A stretch of DNA of 64,000 bases from an uncultured Roseburia sp. (GTDB lineage: Bacteria > Bacillota > Clostridia > Lachnospirales > Lachnospiraceae): contig CAJTOI010000005.1 in NCBI GenBank assembly GCA_910577925.1, forward strand, positions 62,001 through 126,000. Reading direction: 5' to 3'. The position numbers were made by a program, and so were the translations under genes. Below the pieces are notes generated by a model. The model was not told the DNA's origin. It was given only the letters and a program-made list of their open reading frames with translations, and did no database searches. Positions 32,594-39,876 of the stretch are shown here, in pieces. The number at the start of each line of letters is the position of its first letter. Position 1 is the stretch's first letter.

Positions 32594-33788
32594 ATGAGTT
32601 TCCCTCCCCGTTTTTCTTCACAAAATCTTCGTAAAGCGGCGACATCTCCCGCAGATGCGCCACGATTTCTTTCAGACTGTCCACGACATAATCCGCGTCC
32701 TCCCTCGTCGTGTCCTCACTGACGGTAAGGCGAAGCGAACCGTGCGCGATCTCGTGCGGAAGCCCGATGGCCAAGAGCACATGCGAGGGATCTAACGACC
32801 CCGAAGTGCAGGCCGAACCGCTCGAAGCGCAGATGCCTTTTCCGTCGAGAAGAATCAGCAGCGACTCTCCCTCGATAAACCGGAAACAGAAATTGACATT
32901 GTTCGGCAGTCTCTGCACACGGTCCCCGTTCAGCCGCGCATAAGGGATTTCGGCCTCAATGCGGGCGATGATATGATCCCGCACATCCCGCTCCTTTGCG
33001 GCGCACGCCTCCATGTCCGCTGCGGCAAGCTCTGCCGCGCGCGCGAGCCCTACGATGCCCGGCACGTTCTCCGTCCCGGCTCTCCTTGCGCGCTCCTGGG
33101 CGCCGCCGTGCACGAATGATCTGATTTTCACGCCTTTTCGGATATACAAAAAACCAATGCCCTTCGGCCCGTTTATCTTGTGCCCGCTCGCGCTTAACAT
33201 GTCGATGTTCATCGCGTCCACATCTATCGGCAGCCGGGTGTATGCCTGCACGGCGTCCGTGTGAAACAGCACGCCGTGTTCCTTTGCGATCCTGCCGATT
33301 TCGGCGACCGGTTCGACGGTTCCGATCTCATTGTTGGCAAACATCACGGAAATCAGAATGGTGTCCGGGCGAATGGAGCGCTCTAACTGTTCCAAATCCA
33401 CGATACCGTTTTCGTCCACATCCAGATACGTCACCTCAAAGCCGCATTTTTCCAGATACTGGCAGGTGTGCAGGACGGCATGATGCTCAATCTTTGTGGT
33501 AATCACGTGCCTTCCTTTATCCCTGTATGCCTCCGCCGCGGCCTTTATGGCCCAGTTGTCCGACTCGGAGCCTCCGGCGGTAAAATAAATATTCTCGGGA
33601 GTCGTTCCGATTGTCTTTCCGATCAGCGCCCGCGCATCATCCACGGCGCTTTTACTGTCGGAAGAAATACTGTATATGCCGGACGGGTTGCCGAACTTCT
33701 CGGTAAAATACGGAAGCATTGCCGTCAGAACCTCAGGCTTCACCGGCGTAGTGGCTGCGTTGTCCATATAAATAATCTTTTTTTCCAT
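32583..33788 (-). CDS. nifS: Cysteine desulfurase NifS/IscS
   Basis: PLP enzyme that takes sulfur from cysteine for Fe-S assembly; 401 residues. Motifs: IIYMDNAATTPVKPEVL, KIEHHAVLHTCQYLE, PLP-lysine region LSASGHKINGPKGIGFLY, and the catalytic-loop cysteine in GICASSGSACTSGSLDPSHV. GGAGGG six bases before ATG 33788 sets the start; the frame to 33821 overlaps a leader hairpin. First gene of nifS-nifU-iscR-RR-HK, transcribed from the promoter near 33900 that carries the Rrf2-type boxes. Confidence 0.96.
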   Translation of the reverse strand: MEKKIIYMDNAATTPVKPEVLTAMLPYFTEKFGNPSGIYSISSDSKSAVDDARALIGKTIGTTPENIYFTAGGSESDNWAIKAAAEAYRDKGRHVITTKIEHHAVLHTCQYLEKCGFEVTYLDVDENGIVDLEQLERSIRPDTILISVMFANNEIGTVEPVAEIGRIAKEHGVLFHTDAVQAYTRLPIDVDAMNIDMLSASGHKINGPKGIGFLYIRKGVKIRSFVHGGAQERARRAGTENVPGIVGLARAAELAAADMEACAAKERDVRDHIIARIEAEIPYARLNGDRVQRLPNNVNFCFRFIEGESLLILLDGKGICASSGSACTSGSLDPSHVLLAIGLPHEIAHGSLRLTVSEDTTREDADYVVDSLKEIVAHLREMSPLYEDFVKKNGEGNSYVQ

Positions 33789-33825
33789 TGTTCCCTCCAT
33801 GCGCACACGTTTCCTGTGCATATCA

Positions 33826-33849
33826 AATTTGTGCGTATCCGCACAAATT
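33826..33849 (-). promoter_or_regulatory. Perfect hairpin in the nifS 5' leader
   Basis: Ten-bp inverted repeat AATTTGTGCG / CGCACAAATT with a 4-base loop, within the untranslated leader of nifS. There is no T-run after it on the coding strand, so it is not a terminator. It may stabilise the messenger. Confidence 0.6.
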
Positions 33850-33868
33850 GGGTTTTTCGTTTTATATC

Positions 33869-33917
33869 ATAGTAATACGATATGTTTTATAGTAATACAC
33901 ATTTTCTGATTTGTCAA
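33869..33917 (-). promoter_or_regulatory. nifS promoter with two Rrf2/IscR-type boxes
   Basis: Minus strand TTGACA (33917-33912), 17-nt spacer, TACTAT (33894-33889). On the plus strand the sequence ATAGTAATAC occurs twice, at 33869-33878 and 33889-33898, exactly 20 bp apart (two helical turns). One copy covers the -10 element and the other the start region, which is an arrangement for repression. The cognate regulator is probably the Rrf2 protein in the same operon. Confidence 0.75.
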
Positions 33918-33932
33918 CCTATCCCCGAACAC

Positions 33933-33971
33933 GGAAAAGAGGACGGCTATTGGGCAGCCGTCCTCTTTTCC
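33933..33971. terminator. Strong hairpin terminator
   Basis: Perfect 16-bp stem (GGAAAAGAGGACGGCT and its complement) with a 7-nt loop between the nifS promoter and the DUF2461 gene. T-rich arms on both strands allow termination in either direction; it follows the minus-strand gene ending at 34012. Confidence 0.85.
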
Positions 33972-34011
33972 GCCGTATGAATCTGCGGTTAAACCCGATA
34001 TGGATTTTCTG

Positions 34012-34695
34012 TCACCTTGTCGGCATCTGAAAGTCCGCAAGCGCCCTGTTCAGATAGTCGTTAAACGGTTTCATAATCCGGAAAAGCTCCGCTGCCTGTG
34101 CGACAAACGCCTCCGCATTGCACAGTGCTTCGTCTCCCAGCGGATATTCCAGGTACCAGCTCTTAAATTTCAGATATTCCGCCTGCGGATGTTCTTTCTC
34201 ATATCCCGCCGGAACATTCTTTAATGCCGTTCCCTGCACCGTGAAATATCTTTCAAACTCCGACTCATGAATTATCTGTTCCCATTCTCCGCCGTTTGCC
34301 GCAATGGAATCCCGTATCATCTTTGTCGCGTCCTTAAACATATCCGCAAACAGGCCGCCGCCCAAAAAGGACTGGCCGCCCGGCTTTATCATAAGATAAT
34401 ACCCGACCGGGACAGGCAGTTTGCCCTTCGCGGAAATATGGGCCCGGAACGCAGGATTGTACGGTGATTTGTCATGGCCAAATCGGGTATCCCGGACAAT
34501 CTTAAACGTGAGATCCTTCGGATCGTTATGCAGAATACTGCCGTCAAATTTTCCGATTTCCAGTATCAGCGCCTGCAATAATTTTTCAAATTCGGCATTT
34601 GCATTTTTGAAGTCGTCCTTGTTCGCATGATACCATTCGCGGTTGTTATTCCGGCTCAATGCCGATAAGTAATCCATGATAACCTGTGTATTCAT
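34012..34695 (-). CDS. DUF2461 family protein
   Basis: 227 residues of the conserved TIGR02453/DUF2461 family. The typical pieces are there: LSALSRNNNREWYHANKDDF near the start, KIVRDTRFGHDKSPYNPAFR in the centre, then GYYLMIKPGGQSFLGGGLF and FKSWYLEYPLGDE. The molecular role of the family is not established; the protein is predicted cytoplasmic. It has its own terminator downstream and follows a broken sigma-factor gene on the same strand. Confidence 0.9.
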   Translation of the reverse strand: MNTQVIMDYLSALSRNNNREWYHANKDDFKNANAEFEKLLQALILEIGKFDGSILHNDPKDLTFKIVRDTRFGHDKSPYNPAFRAHISAKGKLPVPVGYYLMIKPGGQSFLGGGLFADMFKDATKMIRDSIAANGGEWEQIIHESEFERYFTVQGTALKNVPAGYEKEHPQAEYLKFKSWYLEYPLGDEALCNAEAFVAQAAELFRIMKPFNDYLNRALADFQMPTR

Positions 34696-34710
34696 AATCT
34701 CTCTCCTCCT

Positions 34711-35347
34711 TTACGATTTCCGGATCACGGAAAGCTGCGTGGAATCTAAAAATTCCCGTATCAGACGTTTTGTGCGTTCCGGGGACTGATAGGGCTTGCA
34801 GAACGAAAAATCCTGCGGTTTTGTATCGCATAGTTTACTCTCTCTTTGCACTTGCATCTGCCGCTGCCGTATTCTCCGCAGTACTGTCCGAGAAAGTCCG
34901 CCATCTGCCTGCGCACGCGGGAAAGGCGTTTGCGGTACGCTTCCGGCGTCATCTCCAGAATATCCCCCCCGCAATGCGGCTGTCAATCCTGTGCCAAATC
35001 CGGCGCAGAATTTATGTCTGCATGTTCAATGTCATCTCCGTAATACTCAAAGCTCAGCGGATAGCGGGCGAACATATGCTTTTTGTAATTTTTCAGATGA
35101 TTCGCCGCAATGGAAAAGACCCATGTCGTAAATGAGCTGTCCCCCGGAAAGAGGACAGATGCGTGATCATTTTTAATAAGATGTCCTGTGTGGCGTCCTC
35201 CGCATCCGCAAATGTGCCGGGCATCCGCAGGGACAGATTAAACACAAGGTCCCGGACGCCTGCAACCAGCGTTTCAAGGGCTTCTTTGTCCCCTGCCGCG
35301 GCCTTTTCAACCAAAGCCCGCAATTCGTCATTCGTTTTTTTATTCAT
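34711..35347 (-). pseudogene. Broken sigma-70 family (ECF-like) sigma factor gene
   Basis: The first 70 codons are a good sigma region 2 (ALETLVAGVRDLVFNLSLRM, DAEDATQDILLKMITHLSSF). A one-base loss in a G run near 35145 then shifts the frame; the shifted text continues correctly as SFTTWVFSIAANHLKNYKK and FARYPLSFEYYGDDIEHADI. A stop follows PDLAQD and roughly 70 codons are missing before GDILEMTPEAYRKRLSRVRR, which is region 4. A further shift near 34820 leads to the C-terminal FCKPYQSPERTKRLIREF. With three lesions the gene is inactive. Confidence 0.85.
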
Positions 35348-35396
35348 TGATTTTACCTCCTACTTCATTAGACAGCGCTCCCCTGTCCGTGTGACA

Positions 35397-35507
35397 TAAA
35401 AAAAGCCCCCTGCTTAAGGAGGCTTATTGCAAATCTATGCCGTGTCCGGGTAGTTCACGGCTGTCACTTTCTGACAGTCTGTGGGACTTCTGCGAAGTCC
35501 CACAGAC
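35397..35507 (-). ncRNA. Hairpin array ending in a terminator, possible IS200/IS605-type right-end RNA remnant
   Basis: On the minus strand four hairpins follow each other: a perfect 14-bp stem with 3-base loop (35494-35507 / 35477-35490, GTCTGTGGGACTTC arm), a 6-bp stem (CTGTCA / TGACAG), a 6-bp stem (GCCGTG / CACGGC) whose loop begins AACTACCC, and a terminator (AAGCCTCC arm, seven T). The phrase CCGTGAACTACCC and the hairpin order recall the 3' ends of TnpB-associated RNAs of IS200/IS605 elements. No tnpB or tnpA is present nearby. The structures are seen; the identity is a tentative comparison from memory. Confidence 0.4.
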
Positions 35508-35631
35508 GCCGCCTCACATTTTCACTAAGAGGATAGTTCTTCAAAACGGTATCTTTTCTTATTCTGCCACGGGTTTTTCCGCCGCAAACAGAACATAACA
35601 GCCCAAAAGTGTCTTTATTCATTTTCAGATT

Positions 35632-36180
35632 TTATTGAATGGATACACCAAGCTGATATGCTTCATTCAATTTTTCGTTTTCTGAAATATCACCAACATT
35701 CATAACCCCGCCGCAAAGAACCTTTCCTATGTTCTTCCATCCAAGGTGCTTTTCAAGGCGGTCATACCAATATTCGCTTTCTTCAAAACCATACCCTTCT
35801 GCCGCCATAATCAGAGCCATATCCTTTTTAGGATTTCGATAATTAGGGTCACACTCCGCAACCGCAAACAGCCTGTCAAACGCAGTTTTTAATTGACCGC
35901 TAATTGTCCAATAATATAAAGGCGATGCAAGAATTACAATATCCGCTTCACGATAAACTGGATAAATTATTTCCATATCATCCTTCTGCACACAGGGACT
36001 GTTGCAATCTTTACCACCGCCGAAACATCCTTTGCAGCCATTAATATTCATTTCTCCAAGGAAGAATTCTGTAACCTGATTTCCTGCTTTTTCTGCCCCC
36101 CTCTTAAATGCGGCTGTTAATGTAGCTGTATTTCCTTTTTTACGTGGACTTCCATTCAGTATTATTATTTTTTTGCTCAT
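35632..36180 (-). CDS. Flavodoxin-fold NAD(P)H-dependent FMN reductase
   Basis: 182 residues. The N-terminal FMN phosphate loop is KKIIILNGSPRKKGNTATLT, followed by GCKGCFGGGKDCNSPCVQKDD, a Cys-rich stretch typical of the NADPH-dependent FMN reductase (iron-sulfur flavoprotein-like) group, and IVILASPLYYWTISGQLKTA. The C-terminal GKVLCGGVMNVGDI repeats the pattern in the adjacent gene. Start 36180 (AGAGG upstream) is chosen over 36234. It is AT-richer than the surrounding core genes. Encoded just downstream of a related but frameshifted copy, both divergent from an HxlR regulator. Confidence 0.9.
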   Translation of the reverse strand: MSKKIIILNGSPRKKGNTATLTAAFKRGAEKAGNQVTEFFLGEMNINGCKGCFGGGKDCNSPCVQKDDMEIIYPVYREADIVILASPLYYWTISGQLKTAFDRLFAVAECDPNYRNPKKDMALIMAAEGYGFEESEYWYDRLEKHLGWKNIGKVLCGGVMNVGDISENEKLNEAYQLGVSIQ

Positions 36181-36197
36181 ATACCCAGCCTCTTTTC

Positions 36198-36742
36198 TTA
36201 TATGCTTTCTGCAAGAGCGATTGCTTTTTTGCAACCATCCGTTTTTTCAATATCACCAACATTTAACACTCCAGGCACAAGTACTTCGCCTACCATATTC
36301 CATTTCAGCAAAGCCGCTGAACGCTCGATCGGGATACGGACACCATCAAAAACAGACATATCCTCTTCTTCACAACAAGCAATCAAGGCACAATCTTTCC
36401 CTGCTATATCTTTACCGCCTACCACGAAAGAAAACAATTTATCAATCACGCATTTAATTTGCGCGGGAATGGAATACCAATAGACAGGCATTGAGAAAAC
36501 AATCATATCTGCTTGAAAAATATCCGTTGCAATTTTATTAAAATCATCATCAAAACTGCAAGCCTTTCCCGAATGATAGCAGGTTTCACAAGCGTGGCAG
36601 CCCCCAACATTGCTTTGCGCCGCATCGAACCTTATAACGGAATGCCCATTTTTAGCCGCCGCTTCAACAAATGCTTCCGTCATACTTAAACTGTTCCCTT
36701 TTTGCGCGGACTTCCAGTGATTACTACAATTTTTTTACCCAT
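36198..36742 (-). pseudogene. Flavodoxin-fold reductase with a frameshift near its start
   Basis: The initiation region at 36742 reads MGKKIVVITGSPRKKG, then meets TAA, while the main frame resumes as SMTEAFVEAAAKNGHSV and continues intact to 36198 (VGGCHACETCYHSGKACSF, VFSMPVYWYSIPAQIKCV, VLVPGVLNVGDIEK). One missing A in the run GCAAAAAGGG (five A where six restore the frame) explains it. The phosphate-binding loop is thereby separated from the rest. It may be a true mutation, a slippage site or a sequencing error; the rest of the gene shows no decay. Confidence 0.8.
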
Positions 36743-36834
36743 TTCGCAATCTCCAATCTATTTTATAATTTGAGGAACACGTTGACTTCCGTGTCTCTCC
36801 ATATTATAATCATAACAAGAATTATCTTTTTATC

Positions 36835-36874
36835 AAGTACGCACATTATTGTTATATACTTACCAAAAGGAGAG
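36835..36874 (+). promoter_or_regulatory. Putative HxlR-type operator, copy 1
   Basis: A 40-base segment directly before the start of the HxlR gene matches 31 of 40 positions in a gap-free alignment with 38062-38101, which precedes the second HxlR gene. The shared core is ATACTTNCCAAAAGGA. It lies in the divergent region serving both the regulator and the flavodoxin gene. Confidence 0.55.
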
Positions 36875-36880
36875 TATGAA

Positions 36881-37228
36881 ATGAACGAACATTGCATTTC
36901 AAATGAATGTTTAGCAACAACAGGTTTCAGTTATACATTATCGTTGATAAACGGAAAATACAAAATGACAATTCTATATACACTAATGGAATTTGGCGTT
37001 GTCCGATTTAATGAAATGAAAAAATATATCGGTGGGATTTCTTTTAAAACATTAAGTTTGTCTTTAAAGGAACTGGAAGCAGACCAACTTGTACATAGAG
37101 AAGAATATCCCCAAATCCCTCCAAAAGTTGAATATAGTTTAACAGAACGCGGAAAGTCACTCATTCCTATTTTAGATGGTATGTGTGAGTGGGGTGATAA
37201 GAACAGACTAATGGTAAGCGTCAAATAA
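36881..37228 (+). CDS. HxlR-family transcriptional regulator
   Basis: 115-residue winged-helix protein (MNEHCISNECLATTGFSYTL, NGKYKMTILYTLMEFGVVRF, GGISFKTLSLSLKELEADQL, VEYSLTERGKSLIPIL). HxlR regulators such as YodB and HypR sense electrophiles or oxidants through an N-terminal cysteine; Cys5 and Cys10 here could do so. ATG 36881 with GGAGAG replaces the far upstream start of the open frame. Divergent from two flavodoxin-type genes, which it probably controls. AT-rich. Confidence 0.9.
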   Translation: MNEHCISNECLATTGFSYTLSLINGKYKMTILYTLMEFGVVRFNEMKKYIGGISFKTLSLSLKELEADQLVHREEYPQIPPKVEYSLTERGKSLIPILDGMCEWGDKNRLMVSVK

Positions 37229-37385
37229 GTTTGTGTATTGTTTCCCGGAATTCAAGGTTCTCCTCCCTTGCCTCTGCCAGTTCCTTGTCCGCATCGAAGT
37301 CTTCCGGCAGTCTTCCTCTATACCTCAATATATCCTGAAATGCTGCCATAGCCTGTTCTTTCTCGGTATCTTTCCTTACTGTCAT
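37221..37385 (-). CDS. Small orphan protein, possible antitoxin-like
   Basis: Frame of 54 codons on the minus strand whose end overlaps the HxlR stop by eight bases. It reads MTVRKDTEKEQAMAAFQDIL, then RYRGRLPEDFDADKELAEAR, and ends NLEFRETIHKLI. The pattern (short helix, RGRLPxDFDxxKELxEARxE) is like small antitoxin subunits found beside PIN toxins in clostridia, though no toxin is adjacent. GGAAGAA precedes the ATG. The composition and uninterrupted charged helix favour a real or formerly real gene. Confidence 0.5.
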   Translation of the reverse strand: MTVRKDTEKEQAMAAFQDILRYRGRLPEDFDADKELAEAREENLEFRETIHKLI

Positions 37386-37459
37386 TTCTTCCAAATTCTA
37401 AAGGATATTGATTATATAAAACATATCATCATCCGGCATGCGTTGAATCATTTACAACC

Positions 37460-37978
37460 CTATACCGTTTCATAAGTTACCAGTTCTTCCACCGGGATTC
37501 TGGTCTGTGAGTGGCGTTCCGGGTCTGCCGCCTCTTCGTCCGCATACCCGACTGCAAGGATATTGATCGGCTCCAGATGATCCGGCAGCCCGAACTCCCT
37601 GCTTATCACATCCGGCTTGAAGTAGCATACCCAGACGGAGCCAAGACCGGATTCCGTTGCCTGCAGCATCATGTGGTCTGTCAGTATGGAGGCGTCTATG
37701 TCGGTGGTCTGCTTTTTATCAAACGGGCGCACCCATGCCTTTTTGTGGTCAGCACAGACAATGATCGCCAGCGGCGCTCCGTAAAGATTCGCCCCTTTCC
37801 CAATCTTCGCAAGCCCCTCCTTGCTTTGGACCACAATCAGACGGACGGGCTGTAAGTTTGCCGCTGTCGGCGCAGCGTGGGCGGCCTCCAGAATCTTTTT
37901 CAGCTTTTCCTCCTCCACCTTTTTGTCCTTATAGCTCCGGACAGAATAACGCTTCTTTGCAATTTCGATAAAATCCAT
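37460..37978 (-). CDS. Nitroreductase family protein
   Basis: FMN-dependent nitroreductase-fold protein of 172 residues. N-terminal FMN contacts in EIAKKRYSVRSYKDKKVEEE, AAPTAANLQPVRLIVVQSKE and the central DASILTDHMMLQATESGLGS with VWVCYFKPD match the family, as does the end PINILAVGYADEEAADPERH. It probably reduces quinones or nitroaromatics with NAD(P)H. Divergent from the HxlR gene at 38124 with a shared 145-base control region. Composition is like the core genome, unlike the flavodoxin pair. Confidence 0.92.
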   Translation of the reverse strand: MDFIEIAKKRYSVRSYKDKKVEEEKLKKILEAAHAAPTAANLQPVRLIVVQSKEGLAKIGKGANLYGAPLAIIVCADHKKAWVRPFDKKQTTDIDASILTDHMMLQATESGLGSVWVCYFKPDVISREFGLPDHLEPINILAVGYADEEAADPERHSQTRIPVEELVTYETV

Positions 37979-38061
37979 AATAGCAAATCCTCTCTTTCTG
38001 TTATATACTGAACGTGTTGATCAACCGTTATCCTTATTTTAACAGGACACAAAAATTTCGC

Positions 38062-38101
38062 AAGAACGCACTTTTGGGGTAGATACTTCCCAAAAGGATA
38101 G
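38062..38101 (+). promoter_or_regulatory. Putative HxlR-type operator, copy 2
   Basis: Counterpart of 36835-36874 (31 of 40 identical). It contains an 8-bp inverted repeat CTTTTGGG (38071-38078) / CCCAAAAG (38089-38096) with a 10-base centre including GATACTT. It lies between the divergent nitroreductase and HxlR genes. Confidence 0.6.
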
Positions 38102-38123
38102 CTATTAAAGTTGGAGGTACATC

Positions 38124-38492
38124 ATGGAATATTCAAAAGATCAGTTCAACTGCCCGGTTGAAGCCACGCTGTTTTTGATCGGCGGAAAATACAAGCCTCT
38201 CATCCTCTGGTATCTGATAGAAAAACCGCTCCACTATATGGAGCTGCAACGCATGATCCCGAAAGCAACGCCCAAAATGCTGTCGCAGCAGTTACACGAC
38301 CTGGAGGAATGCGGGATGCTATACCGGGAAGTCATCCCGGATAAGCCGCCCAGAACGCTGTACTCCCTCACCACATTTGGACGGAGCATCATCCCCGTAC
38401 TGGATGCCATGTGCGATTGGGGCGCAGGCTTTTTAGACGGGCTGAACATCCGGCCGCCCTGCAGCGCAAAAAAGTCAGCGGGAGAACTTTGA
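38124..38492 (+). CDS. HxlR-family transcriptional regulator
   Basis: 122-residue winged-helix regulator (YSKDQFNCPVEATLFLIGGK, YKPLILWYLIEKPLHYMELQ, PKATPKMLSQQLHDLEECGM, LYSLTTFGRSIIPVLDAMCD). Cys9 in FNCPVEATL is at the redox-sensing position of the family. GGAGG precedes the ATG. Divergent from the nitroreductase gene, its likely target. The C-terminal coding end forms one arm of the terminator hairpin that follows. Confidence 0.93.
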   Translation: MEYSKDQFNCPVEATLFLIGGKYKPLILWYLIEKPLHYMELQRMIPKATPKMLSQQLHDLEECGMLYREVIPDKPPRTLYSLTTFGRSIIPVLDAMCDWGAGFLDGLNIRPPCSAKKSAGEL

Positions 38493-38512
38493 CCGACGCT
38501 CCTGCTGACTTT
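38469..38512. terminator. Bidirectional terminator between convergent genes
   Basis: Fifteen-bp stem (AAAAGTCAGCGGGAG and its partner, one G-T pair) reaching into the last HxlR codons. It separates the HxlR gene from the convergent ABC permease gene. Confidence 0.8.
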
Positions 38513-38553
38513 TCCTAACTGTATATCCGGCTCCAACGAGAAAATGCCGTTTC

Positions 38554-39213
38554 TTACAGATATTTGCGCAGCGCCGCTCCCTGCGCAAGCTTTGACACAT
38601 TTTTCTTATAGAAGAGGCAGGACAGAAGATACTGTCCGAGCCCGCCGACCAAAATCACCCCATATCCGATCGCTATGACTGCGACAGCCGAAAGCCGCAA
38701 TACAAACGCAGACATCTGCACATAGAAAATGGTCACCATAGATGCGCCGAAATAAAGCAGAAAAAATACGATCATTGAAGTGATAAAATATTTGAAACAT
38801 GATCCGCACAGCAGCATAATCAAAAACGCCGAAGCTGCCATCCAAAGCAACGAAAACATCTGCATGGCGTCGCCTGCGCCTCCCCGGACAACGATCAACG
38901 CAGCCACAAGCGTATACATAACCAGCGTGCCGCATACGCTTATAAGCGTCGGTATCGACGTGTCCGCCGCCTTTTTCCAGGGTGAGGACAGCAGCAGCTC
39001 GCACGAATTCATGCTGTACCAGATCTGCACGCCAAACATCGGAAGCAGCGCCAGAAAAAACACCGCCGTGCTCAGAAACTGCACGTTGTTTCCCCCCGTC
39101 ACAATCCATACCGCAATGCCGCCTCCTCCGATCAGAACCATAGCGGCCAGATTCATTATAATGCCGTAAGCGTACTTAATCATCCGCATTGCCAGTTTCA
39201 ATTGTCTCATCAC
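38554..39213 (-). CDS. ABC transporter membrane protein of the GntR-controlled operon (second permease)
   Basis: 219 residues with about six hydrophobic segments (GIIMNLAAMVLIGGGGIAVW, LSTAVFFLALLPMFGVQIWY, SVCGTLVMYTLVAALIVV, SLLWMAASAFLIMLLCG, MIVFFLLYFGASMVTIF, LSAVAVIAIGYGVILVGG). It has no catalytic motif. GTG at 39213 or ATG at 39210 may start it, with GGAGGG upstream; it overlaps the preceding permease by 38 bases. Last gene of the GntR-ATPase-permease-permease operon. Confidence 0.78.
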   Translation of the reverse strand: MMRQLKLAMRMIKYAYGIIMNLAAMVLIGGGGIAVWIVTGGNNVQFLSTAVFFLALLPMFGVQIWYSMNSCELLLSSPWKKAADTSIPTLISVCGTLVMYTLVAALIVVRGGAGDAMQMFSLLWMAASAFLIMLLCGSCFKYFITSMIVFFLLYFGASMVTIFYVQMSAFVLRLSAVAVIAIGYGVILVGGLGQYLLSCLFYKKNVSKLAQGAALRKYL

Positions 39214-39865
39214 GATAACTTCCCTCCATTCTCCGCATCACATGTTTCACCGAAAAGACCGCAAGCAGCAGCGCCGCAGCAGCAGCCGGCACAAGCACCC
39301 GGATGTGCCCCGCGGCAATCTGCCCGAGCGCCCCCACAGTCAGAGCCATAAAGATTCCCATTGCGCACACGGAAATAACATAATACCACACCATCATCGT
39401 AACATGCCGTGCGGCGGACACTGCAAGGAGCCAGACCGCATAGTCCAGAAAAAGGACTGTAAAGAGCCGGACGGTCATTCCCTCCGCCGCGATCCCTCCC
39501 GTCTGCAGCAGTATTCGCTCGAGAACCGCTCCGGGCAGGATAATCGCCGCCATGCTGCAAAAGTGACAGAAACCGTCCCACACCAGCGCTCTTTTTATCA
39601 GTTTCGGCCCTCTTACGGAAGTCTTCAGATATTCAAATGCCATAGTTCCACGCGCACAGATTCCTCCGAAAATCCAAAAGTCGAAAAAGACGGACGCCGC
39701 TCCGTACAGCCCTGCACAGACTTCCAGCAGCGACCGTCCCGCGTACAGCAGCACAAATGCCTGCAGCGCCAGCAGCAGTGCGGGCAGCGCCGCATATAAA
39801 ATCAGACGGACGCCCGCCGGCGCAAACGCCCGGTAACTGTTTCTGTTTCCCATTCTTCCTCCCAT
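39176..39865 (-). CDS. ABC transporter membrane protein of the GntR-controlled operon (first permease)
   Basis: 229 residues with about six membrane segments (LILYAALPALLLALQAFVLL, LYGAASVFFDFWIFGGI, FCHFCSMAAIILPGAVLE, LFLDYAVWLLAVSAA, MMVWYYVISVCAMGIFMAL and VLVPAAAAALLLAVF). AGGAGG eight bases before supports ATG 39865. It follows the ATPase by 11 bases. The family is not identifiable beyond an ABC-2-like permease role given by context. Confidence 0.75.
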   Translation of the reverse strand: MGGRMGNRNSYRAFAPAGVRLILYAALPALLLALQAFVLLYAGRSLLEVCAGLYGAASVFFDFWIFGGICARGTMAFEYLKTSVRGPKLIKRALVWDGFCHFCSMAAIILPGAVLERILLQTGGIAAEGMTVRLFTVLFLDYAVWLLAVSAARHVTMMVWYYVISVCAMGIFMALTVGALGQIAAGHIRVLVPAAAAALLLAVFSVKHVMRRMEGSYRDETIETGNADD

Positions 39866-39876
39866 ACTGCCGCCTC

